A DNA stretch of 5,227 nt, from positions 1-5,227 of the forward strand of contig JAHWLC010000091.1 of the NCBI GenBank assembly GCA_019347585.1, in the 5' to 3' direction. A program made the position numbers and the translations under genes. The stretch's first letter is position 1. Each line of letters opens with the position of its first letter. The notes under the pieces were generated by a model. That model worked only from the letters and a program-made list of their open reading frames with translations, did no database searches and had not been told where the DNA came from. The stretch is from Actinomycetota bacterium (lineage in GTDB: Bacteria; Actinomycetota; Acidimicrobiia; Spongiisociales; ZC4RG35). Shown here in pieces: positions 1 to 5,019 of this stretch.

Positions 1-1
1 C

Positions 2-151
2 CACGTCGGCTCGGCCCATCCGCTCTCTCTGTCCGATGTGTACCGCGAGGACGAGGTGACGCCTTCCCTCGACCGTGAGGAAGTGCTCGCCCGGGCACCA
101 GAAGCGGTCGACGGCTACTTCGCCGCGCCACCCGCCATGGAGGTCCAGTGA
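2..151 (+). CDS. gatC: GatC, C-terminal part: Asp/Glu-tRNA amidotransferase subunit C (5' end outside window)
   Basis: The last 49 residues are visible, from HVGSAHPLSLSD to the end AMEVQ, followed by TGA at 149-151. GatC is the small subunit (usually about 95-100 residues) that wraps around GatA and GatB and stabilises the cytoplasmic GatCAB complex. The recognisable part is the tail pattern: D-x-x-R-x-D-E-V-x-P-S-L, then R-E-E-x-L-A-x-A-P, then a D-G-Y/F-F stretch. Family tails have this shape, and GatA and GatB follow directly. The stop overlaps a GTG (GTGA at 148-151), with GGAGG at 139-143 inside the gatC coding end. That is the same geometry as the two downstream junctions. The frame is open to the window edge, so the start is upstream. 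The identification rests on both sequence pattern and context. Confidence 0.9.
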   Translation, partial: HVGSAHPLSLSDVYREDEVTPSLDREEVLARAPEAVDGYFAAPPAMEVQ

Positions 152-216
152 GAGCGCCGAGCCCGGGGGGTTCGAGGGGGGTCGTCCCCCCTCATGTCAT
201 CGTGGAGGCGGAGTGA
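148..216 (+). CDS. Possible 22-aa leader-like frame in repeat unit 1, coupled to gatC
   Basis: GTG 148-150 overlaps the gatC stop as GTGA and is preceded by GGAGG (139-143) with a 4-nt spacer. The frame encodes 22 residues (MRAPSPGG...VIVEAE) and stops at TGA 214-216, which itself overlaps the next GTG. The peptide is Gly/Pro/Arg-rich at its start and resembles no family I know. What is visible is a correctly placed ribosome-binding site, start and stop. That the frame is translated is inference. If it is, the likely role is to carry ribosomes across the repeat toward gatA, not to make a functional protein. Confidence 0.35.
   Translation: MRAPSPGGSRGVVPPHVIVEAE
174..193 (+). other. Perfect G/C hairpin in repeat unit 1
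   Basis: Stem arms GAGGGGGG (174-181) and CCCCCCTC (186-193) pair perfectly over 8 bp around the 4-nt loop TCGT. No T-tract follows, so it is not a standard intrinsic terminator. A second G-run at 165-170 could compete for the same C-run, giving an alternative fold. In mRNA it lies inside the 22-codon frame, 10 nt before the GGAGG at 204-208. Confidence 0.75.
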
Positions 217-281
217 GAGCGCCGAGCTCGGGGGGTTCGAGGGGGGTCGTCCCCCCTCATGTCATCGTGGAGGCGGAGTGA
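213..281 (+). CDS. Possible 22-aa leader-like frame in repeat unit 2, coupled to gatA
   Basis: This is the second copy of the repeat-encoded frame. It starts at GTG 213-215 (GTGA overlap with the previous stop; GGAGG at 204-208, 4-nt spacer) and stops at TGA 279-281, which overlaps the GTG of gatA at 278-280. The peptide differs from the first copy by one residue (Ser for Pro at position 6, from the single base change). The stop/start pair is placed as in a translationally coupled gene pair, so the frame could deliver ribosomes directly to gatA. Translation is inferred, not shown. Confidence 0.35.
   Translation: MRAPSSGGSRGVVPPHVIVEAE
239..258 (+). other. Perfect G/C hairpin in repeat unit 2
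   Basis: This is the same 8-bp stem as in unit 1: arms 239-246 and 251-258, loop TCGT at 247-250, with no T-tract. A competing G-run lies at 230-235. Because the two units are nearly identical, the G-runs of one copy could also pair with the C-run of the other, so several mutually exclusive folds are possible just upstream of the gatA ribosome-binding site. Confidence 0.75.
269..273 (+). promoter_or_regulatory. Ribosome-binding site that decides the gatA start
   Basis: GGAGG lies inside repeat unit 2. It is 4 nt before GTG 278 and 10 nt before GTG 284, both in the gatA frame. GTG 278 is preferred because it sits in a GTGA overlap with the preceding stop. The same 4-nt spacing recurs at GTG 148 and GTG 213. 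GTG 284 remains possible and would shorten the protein by two residues. Confidence 0.65.
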
Positions 282-1762
282 GCGTGTCGCGGGTGGCGGG
301 AGATCCGCCGACCATCGCCGAGGCGGGGCGGCGGCTCCGCTCCGGTGAGACCAGCGCAGCCGAGCTCCTGGCACAGGTCCTCGATCGGGCGCATCGCACC
401 GAGGCCCAGCTTCACGCCTATCTCACCGTCGACCGGGAGGGCGCCGCCGGCGCCGCCGCCCAGGCGGACGCGGACCTCGCCGACGGCATCGATCACGGCC
501 CCCTCCACGGCATTCCGGTGGCGCTCAAGGACAACATGTGCACCCGGGGAGTCGAGACCACCGCGGCGTCCCAGATCCTCTCTGGGTACGTGCCCCCTTA
601 CGACGCCACCGTGGTGCGCAAGCTGCGCCAGGGTGGGGCGGTGATGGTGGGAAAGACCAACCTCGACGAGTTCGCCATGGGGTCGTCCACCGAAAACTCC
701 GCCTATGGCCCCAGTTACAACCCCTGGGACATCGGCCGGGTCCCTGGCGGGTCATCGGGAGGCTCGGCAGCCGCGGTGGCCGCCGGTTCCGCGCTCGCCG
801 CGCTGGGCTCGGACACCGGGGGCTCCATCCGCCAGCCGGCGTCGCTCACCGGCCTGGTCGGGCTCAAGCCGACTTATGGGACGGTGAGCCGCTACGGGTT
901 GATCGCTTTCGCCTCCTCCCTGGACCAGATCGGGCCGCTGACCCGCACGGTGGAGGACGCCGCGTTGCTGCTGGAGACGGTGTGGGGACACGACCCTCTC
1001 GACTCGACCTCCCATGCCGGCCCCTACCCGGAGCCGAGGAGCAGGTTGGGCCAGGGCGTCGAGGGACTGCGGGTGGGAGTGGTGGCCGAGCTCTCCGGTG
1101 AGGGCTACGAGCCCGCCGTGGAGCGTGCCGTGACCGAGATGGTCGAAGCACTGGCCGATGCGGGCGCCGGCATAGTGGAGGTCTCCCTGCCCACCTTCGA
1201 AATCGCCCTCTCCGCCTACTACCTGATCGCCCCGGCCGAGGCCTCGGCCAACCTGGCCCGTTTCGACGGTATCCGCTACGGCCACCGCGGCGACGGCGAG
1301 ACCAGCGAGGCCCTCATGGCCCGGACCCGGGCGGAGGGCTTCGGCCCCGAGGTCACTCGTCGCATCCTGCTGGGCACCTACGCCCTCTCCGCCGGCTACT
1401 ACGACGCCTTCTACGGGCAGGCGCAGCGGGTGAGGGCCGCCATCCAGGACGACTTCGCCGCCGCTTACGAGAAAGCCGACGTCCTGGTGTCGCCGACCAG
1501 CCCCACCGTGGCCTTCCCGGTGGGGGCCCGCGTCGACGACCCGCTCGCGATGTATCTCTCCGATATCTGCACCATCCCCTCCAACCTCGCCGGCCATCCC
1601 GCGATCTCGGTGCCGGTCGCGCTCGGCGACGCCGGGCTCCCCATCGGCTTCCAGGTGATGGCCCCTCCCCTCGGGGAGACGGTCATGTTCCAGGTGGCGG
1701 ACGCGGTCGAGCGTCTCGCCGGGTTCACCGCGGCGCCGGTCCTGCGGGAGGTGCCGGCGTGA
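278..1762 (+). CDS. gatA: GatA: Asp/Glu-tRNA amidotransferase subunit A (glutaminase/amidase)
   Basis: GatA hydrolyses glutamine and releases ammonia, which is channelled to GatB to amidate Glu-tRNA(Gln) or Asp-tRNA(Asn). From GTG 278 it is 494 residues, typical for the family. The amidase-signature catalytic triad is intact: Lys84 in VALKDN, cis-Ser159 in PGGSSGGS, and nucleophile Ser183 in [12 protein letters not shown]. The 75- and 24-residue spacings match characterised amidases. Other strongly conserved blocks are [20 protein letters not shown] (126-145), [24 protein letters not shown], and a C-terminal region containing [15 protein letters not shown] and LPIGFQVM. An in-frame ATG at 194 would add 28 residues encoded entirely by the 65-bp repeat. 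I reject it because family homology begins near residue 12 of the form used here. The gene overlaps gatB by 4 nt (GTGA), so the two are probably translationally coupled. Confidence 0.97.
   Translation: MSVSRVAGDPPTIAEAGRRLRSGETSAAELLAQVLDRAHRTEAQLHAYLTVDREGAAGAAAQADADLADGIDHGPLHGIPVALKDNMCTRGVETTAASQILSGYVPPYDATVVRKLRQGGAVMVGKTNLDEFAMGSSTENSAYGPSYNPWDIGRVPGGSSGGSAAAVAAGSALAALGSDTGGSIRQPASLTGLVGLKPTYGTVSRYGLIAFASSLDQIGPLTRTVEDAALLLETVWGHDPLDSTSHAGPYPEPRSRLGQGVEGLRVGVVAELSGEGYEPAVERAVTEMVEALADAGAGIVEVSLPTFEIALSAYYLIAPAEASANLARFDGIRYGHRGDGETSEALMARTRAEGFGPEVTRRILLGTYALSAGYYDAFYGQAQRVRAAIQDDFAAAYEKADVLVSPTSPTVAFPVGARVDDPLAMYLSDICTIPSNLAGHPAISVPVALGDAGLPIGFQVMAPPLGETVMFQVADAVERLAGFTAAPVLREVPA
1746..1751 (+). 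promoter_or_regulatory. gatB ribosome-binding site
   Basis: GGGAGG lies 7 nt upstream of GTG 1759, inside the last codons of gatA. Its ideal spacing, together with the GTGA overlap at 1759-1762, fixes the gatB start. Confidence 0.8.
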
Positions 1763-3204
1763 GCTGGGAGCCGGTGATCGGCATCGAGGTCCACGTCGAG
1801 CTGTCGACCCGGTCCAAGATGTTCTGCGGCTGCGCCGTCGGGTTCGGGGCCCCGCCCAACACCAACGTCTGCCCGGTGTGCCTCGGCCTGCCCGGGGCAC
1901 TCCCGGTGACCAACCGGAAGGCGATCGAGGACATCATCGCCATCGGGCTCGCCCTCAACTGCGAGATATCCGACCGATCAGTCTTCCACCGGAAGAACTA
2001 CTTCTACGCCGACCTGCCCAAGAACTATCAGATCTCCCAGTACGACGTGCCGGTGTGCCGCGACGGCCACCTCGACCTCACCCTCGACGGCGAGACCCGG
2101 CGGATCGGCATCGAGCGGGCGCACATGGAGGAGGACACCGGCAAGTCGACCCATCTCGGCGACACCGGGAGGATCCACGCCGCGGAGTCGACCCTGCTCG
2201 ACTTCAATCGCTCCGGCGTCCCTCTGGTGGAGATCGTCTCCAAGCCCGACATCCGCAGCGCCGTCGAGGCCAGGGCGTACGCCCAGGAGCTGCGCGACCT
2301 GGTGTCCGAGCTCGGGGTGTCCGACGCCCGCATGGAGGAGGGCTCGATCCGCTTCGACGCCAACGTGTCGATCCGCGAGGAGGGGAGCGAAGCGCTGGGC
2401 ACCAAGGTCGAGGTCAAGAACATGAACTCGTTCCGCTCCCTGGAGAGGGCCATCGCCCACGAGATCGAACGGCAGGTCGCGGTGGCCGAGGGCGGAGGAG
2501 AGGTGATCCAGGAGACCCGCCACTGGGACGAGGAGGCCGGGGTCACCCACTCGATGCGCACCAAGGAGGGATCATCCGACTACCGGTACTTCGTCGAGCC
2601 CGACCTGGTGCCCATGGACCCGGGATCCCGGGTGGAGGCGATCGCCGCCCGGCTCCCCGAGCTTCCCGCCGCCCGCCGGGAGCGCTACCGCTCCCAAGGC
2701 CTGGACGGGGGGCTGGCGACGGTCCTCTCCGCGGCGCCGGCCCCTTTGCGACGGGTCTACGAGGAGGCGATCGCGGCGGGCGCCCCGCCCCGCCCCGCCG
2801 CCAACTGGCTGGTTGGAGAGGTCACGGCCTGGGCTCGCCGCACCGAGACCGAGCTCGACGAGCTGCCCCTGACCGGCGATCAGCTCGCCGAGCTCCTGGC
2901 GATCATCGACGAAGGCGTGGTGTCGGCCTCGGCGGCCAAGGAGGTCCTCGAGGGGGTGCTCGCCGGAGAAGGAGCGGCGCGCGAGGTGGCCACCCAGCGC
3001 GAGCTGGTGCAGATCTCCGACACCGGGGAGCTCTCGGGGGTGATCGACCGGGTCCTCGCCGAGAACCCCGATGCGGTGGAGTCCTACCGGTCGGGGGAGG
3101 AGAAGGTGATCGGGTTCCTGGTCGGCCAGGTGATGCGGGAGACCGGGGGCCGCGCCGACCCGCGGGCGGTCAACGAGATGCTGCGATCTGCGATCGCCGT
3201 GTAG
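1759..3204 (+). CDS. gatB: GatB: Asp/Glu-tRNA amidotransferase subunit B
   Basis: GatB binds the misacylated tRNA, activates the Glu or Asp side chain with ATP and transfers ammonia supplied by GatA. The 481 residues are the usual length. The N-terminal catalytic cradle begins [18 protein letters not shown]. It carries a four-cysteine zinc site: Cys23 and Cys25 in CGC, Cys38 and Cys41 in CPVC. Conserved blocks follow in order: [72 protein letters not shown], and the TRHWDE...MRTKEG...[10 protein letters not shown] segment. The last roughly 150 residues form the helical linker and YqeY-like tail that contacts tRNA, including [19 protein letters not shown] and a terminal [20 protein letters not shown]. 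The GTG start is set by the gatA overlap and a strong ribosome-binding site. The four-cysteine form of the zinc site is kept here, whereas some firmicute GatB proteins have lost it. Confidence 0.97.
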   Translation: MSWEPVIGIEVHVELSTRSKMFCGCAVGFGAPPNTNVCPVCLGLPGALPVTNRKAIEDIIAIGLALNCEISDRSVFHRKNYFYADLPKNYQISQYDVPVCRDGHLDLTLDGETRRIGIERAHMEEDTGKSTHLGDTGRIHAAESTLLDFNRSGVPLVEIVSKPDIRSAVEARAYAQELRDLVSELGVSDARMEEGSIRFDANVSIREEGSEALGTKVEVKNMNSFRSLERAIAHEIERQVAVAEGGGEVIQETRHWDEEAGVTHSMRTKEGSSDYRYFVEPDLVPMDPGSRVEAIAARLPELPAARRERYRSQGLDGGLATVLSAAPAPLRRVYEEAIAAGAPPRPAANWLVGEVTAWARRTETELDELPLTGDQLAELLAIIDEGVVSASAAKEVLEGVLAGEGAAREVATQRELVQISDTGELSGVIDRVLAENPDAVESYRSGEEKVIGFLVGQVMRETGGRADPRAVNEMLRSAIAV

Positions 3205-3208
3205 TTTC

Positions 3209-3231
3209 CCGGGGTTCGCATCAGACCCCGG
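3209..3231 (+). terminator. Hairpin between gatB and pyk, possible weak terminator
   Basis: CCGGGGT (3209-3215) and ACCCCGG (3225-3231) form a perfect 7-bp stem around a 9-nt loop, starting 4 nt after the gatB stop. No T-run follows, so intrinsic termination would have to be of the U-tract-less kind proposed for some actinobacteria. It could instead stabilise the 3' end of the gat mRNA. Its 3' arm directly abuts the TAGCTT box proposed for pyk. Confidence 0.4.
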
Positions 3232-3237
3232 TAGCTT
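3232..3237 (+). promoter_or_regulatory. Putative -10 box for a leaderless pyk transcript
   Basis: TAGCTT fits the actinobacterial TANNNT -10 pattern and ends 9 nt before ATG 3247, the distance expected if transcription begins at or next to the start codon. The only purine-rich stretch, GAGGGG at 3239-3244, is 2 nt from ATG, too close for a normal Shine-Dalgarno sequence. No convincing -35 hexamer is visible. The same CCGGTA context precedes the next gene, which strengthens the reading. Confidence 0.45.
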
Positions 3238-3246
3238 CGAGGGGAC

Positions 3247-4680
3247 ATGCCCCGGCAGACCAAGATCATCGCCACACTGGGCCCGGCCGTGGCCAGCGAG
3301 GAGGGGGTCAGGTCGCTGGTGGACGCGGGCATGGACATCGCTCGCCTCAACTTCTCCCACGGCGAGGCCGACCTGCATCGCAAGATGGTCGATTGGGTCC
3401 GCCACGCCGCCGGCGAGACAGGCCGGGTGGTGGGGATCATGCAGGACATCCAGGGCCCGAAGCTGCGCTGTGGAGAGTTCCCCGGAGGTGCCATCGACCT
3501 ACGCGCCGACGAGGAGGTCGAGTTGGTGCCGGGCACGGGCGAGGGCGACGAGGACACCATCCCGGTGGGATACGACTCGCTGCTCGAGGACGTGGAGCCG
3601 GGGCACCGGGTGGTGCTCGCCGACGGGATGGTCCAGCTGGAGGTGACCGGCGCCGGGAAGCGGGGGCTCAAAGCCCGGGTGGTGAGTGGCGGCCAGCTCG
3701 CCGATCACAAGGGCGTCGCCTTCCCCGACAGCAACCTCTCGGTGGAGAACATCACGCCCAAGGACGAGGCAGATCTCGAGCTGGGCGGAAAGCTCCACGT
3801 CGACTATGTGGCGGCGTCCTTCGTCCGCACCGGGGCCGACGTCGAGGCGGTGGCCGCCCTGGCCGGGGACGCTCCGGTGATCGCCAAGATCGAGCTTGCC
3901 CAGGCGCTGGACAACCTGGACGAGATCATGAGCGCCTCATTCGGGGTGATGGTGGCCCGCGGCGACCTCGGTGTGCAGCTCCCCCTCGATCGCATCCCCC
4001 TCATCCAGGCCGACATCCTCTACCGGGCCAACGCAGCAGGGGCGATCTCGGTCACCGCCACCGAGATGCTGGAGTCGATGACCCACAGTGCCCGGCCCAC
4101 CCGAGCCGAAGTCACCGACGTCGCCAACGCCGTGATGACAGGCACCGACGCCGTGATGTTGTCCGGGGAGACCGCGGTGGGGAGCTACCCGGCGAGGACC
4201 GTGGCAGTGATGGCCCGGATCTGTCAGACGATCGAAGAGGGGACGCTGTCCACCCGAGGCGAGTACCCCGTGGCATTCGTCGGCGACGAGAACCAGATCG
4301 CCTCGGCGGTCTCCCAGGCCGCCACCCAGATCGCCCGCAACGTCGGGGCGAGCACCATCGTCGCCTTCACCGAGTCGGGGAGCACCGCCCGGCTCATCTC
4401 CAAGTACCGGCCGGAGCAGCGGATCGTCGCTTTCACCCCGAACGAGGGCACCCTGCGGCGGATGGCCTTGTTCTGGGGCGTCTCGCCGCGCCCGTTCGAG
4501 CGCAAGGTCTCCACCGACGACGAAATGACGGCGGCGGCGAAGATCCTCGAAGAAGAGGGGGTTGCCTCCCCTGGGGAGAGGGTGGTCATGGTGGCGGGGG
4601 TTCCCCCCAACTTCAGGGCCTCGACCAACCTGGTCAAGGTGCACCAGATCGGCGAGGCCGCCGGTGGTCTCGGGGGGTAG
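3247..4680 (+). CDS. pyk: Pyruvate kinase, predicted K+-independent type
   Basis: This enzyme transfers phosphate from phosphoenolpyruvate to ADP in the last step of glycolysis (cytoplasmic, normally a tetramer). All 477 residues are present. The N-terminal barrel half starts TKIIATLGP and carries Arg33, Asn35 and Ser37 in RLNFSHG, then Asp67 and Arg74 in QDIQGPKLR. The B domain (about 76-170) follows. The second barrel half has Lys214 and metal ligand Glu216 in AKIE, metal ligand Asp240 in VARGDLG, and Thr272 in TATEMLESM. The C-terminal domain (about 340-477) contains FTESGSTARLISKYRP and VMVAGVP. Lys72 and Gln69 occupy positions equivalent to rabbit Glu117 and Lys114, the pattern of K+-independent enzymes. 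Gln244 and Glu273 replace the usual Glu and Gln beside the active site. ATG 3247 gives the canonical N terminus. The gene is probably transcribed separately from gatCAB. Confidence 0.96.
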   Translation: MPRQTKIIATLGPAVASEEGVRSLVDAGMDIARLNFSHGEADLHRKMVDWVRHAAGETGRVVGIMQDIQGPKLRCGEFPGGAIDLRADEEVELVPGTGEGDEDTIPVGYDSLLEDVEPGHRVVLADGMVQLEVTGAGKRGLKARVVSGGQLADHKGVAFPDSNLSVENITPKDEADLELGGKLHVDYVAASFVRTGADVEAVAALAGDAPVIAKIELAQALDNLDEIMSASFGVMVARGDLGVQLPLDRIPLIQADILYRANAAGAISVTATEMLESMTHSARPTRAEVTDVANAVMTGTDAVMLSGETAVGSYPARTVAVMARICQTIEEGTLSTRGEYPVAFVGDENQIASAVSQAATQIARNVGASTIVAFTESGSTARLISKYRPEQRIVAFTPNEGTLRRMALFWGVSPRPFERKVSTDDEMTAAAKILEEEGVASPGERVVMVAGVPPNFRASTNLVKVHQIGEAAGGLGG

Positions 4681-4687
4681 CGGCCGG

Positions 4688-4693
4688 TACGCT
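4688..4693 (+). promoter_or_regulatory. Putative -10 box for a leaderless transcript of the Nfu_N-like gene
   Basis: TACGCT matches TANNNT and ends 8 nt before ATG 4702. The sequence before ATG (TCGCCGCCG) has no Shine-Dalgarno element at all, so a leaderless start is the simplest explanation for translation. It shares CCGGTA and the spacing with the box upstream of pyk. No clear -35 element is seen. Read-through from pyk remains possible, since only 21 nt separate the genes. Confidence 0.45.
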
Positions 4694-4701
4694 CGCCGCC
4701 G

Positions 4702-5016
4702 ATGGGCCAGGACGTCGAGATCAGGTCAAAGGTGCGCATGGGCGACGTGCTCGTCCTCGACACCGATCGCAGCTTCACCGGCCAGGACGGCCAGGTGATC
4801 ACCAGGGAAGGGGGAGGGGAAGACGTTCCCGCGATGCTCGCCGGTCGCCTCTTCGACCTCGACCAGGCGATCGACCACGTCTTCGTGCTCCAGAACACGG
4901 TCACCATCCGTCGCTCCGGGGGCTGGGACGACGAGGCGGCCGACGCCGTCGAGGAGGTGACTCACAACTTCCTCCGTCACTACCCCGACGACCCGACCGC
5001 AGGCGAGGAGGAGTAG
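4702..5016 (+). CDS. Small protein resembling a NifU/Nfu N-terminal domain, without the Fe-S-binding domain
   Basis: The 104-residue protein is acidic at its C terminus and has no cysteine, signal peptide or membrane segment. The segment from about residue 41 to 95 fits the Nfu N-terminal domain (Nfu_N): an A-x-x-L-A-x-R-L-F-D-L core, then a hydrophobic strand V-F-V-L, then NTVTIRRSGGW, and a closing helix AADAVEEVTHNFLRHY. Full Nfu proteins add a C-terminal CxxC domain that carries an Fe-S cluster. It is absent here, so a cluster-carrier role cannot be assumed. Stand-alone domains of this type have no clear function that I know of. The gene follows pyk by 21 nt and ends 3 nt before the stop of the convergent gene. 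The family call is by pattern only; if it is wrong, this is a hypothetical protein. The ORF itself is well supported by its GC-rich third positions and tight fit. Confidence 0.7.
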   Translation: MGQDVEIRSKVRMGDVLVLDTDRSFTGQDGQVITREGGGEDVPAMLAGRLFDLDQAIDHVFVLQNTVTIRRSGGWDDEAADAVEEVTHNFLRHYPDDPTAGEEE

Positions 5017-5019
5017 GGC

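Larger units (their letters stand above)
147..276 (+). repeat. Two tandem copies of a 65-bp repeat between gatC and gatA
   Basis: Unit 1 is 147-211 and unit 2 is 212-276. They differ at one base (C163 versus T228). Both begin AGTGAG, and the same six bases recur at 277-282, where the match ends at the start of gatA. Each unit contains a GTGA stop/start overlap, a G-run, a perfect G/C hairpin, an ATGTCATCG segment and a GGAGG ribosome-binding site. Because 65 is not a multiple of three, each copy shifts the reading frame. The 130 inserted bases put gatA in the same frame as gatC. The near-identity points to recent duplication or constant homogenisation. Whether this is a dispersed genomic element or a purely local expansion cannot be told from this window. 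Confidence 0.95.

Noticed and set aside
174..193. Repeat hairpin as a rho-independent terminator
   Set aside because: The stem is perfect, but a T-tract is missing and essential gatA lies directly downstream in the same operon. Two copies in a row would be a costly block.
194..277. ATG 194 as the gatA start, adding 28 residues (MSSWRRSE...)
   Set aside because: The extension is encoded entirely by the 65-bp repeat and lacks family similarity. GTG 278 has a GGAGG and a stop/start overlap, and GatA homology begins just after it.
752..1900. A 382-residue open frame on the - strand opposite gatA
   Set aside because: It is antisense to an intact GatA with all catalytic motifs. The composition is Arg/Gly-rich and no family pattern is visible.
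3241..3253. GGGG/CCCC pair enclosing the pyk ATG, and its TTCGAGGGG similarity to the 65-bp repeat
   Set aside because: The stem is 4 bp and the shared string is 9 bases in G-rich DNA, which is too little to argue a common origin or a start-codon switch.
4680..4699. GCGGC/GCCGC inverted repeat after pyk as a terminator
   Set aside because: Only 5 bp with a 10-nt loop and no T-run, overlapping the proposed -10 box. Expected by chance at this GC content.
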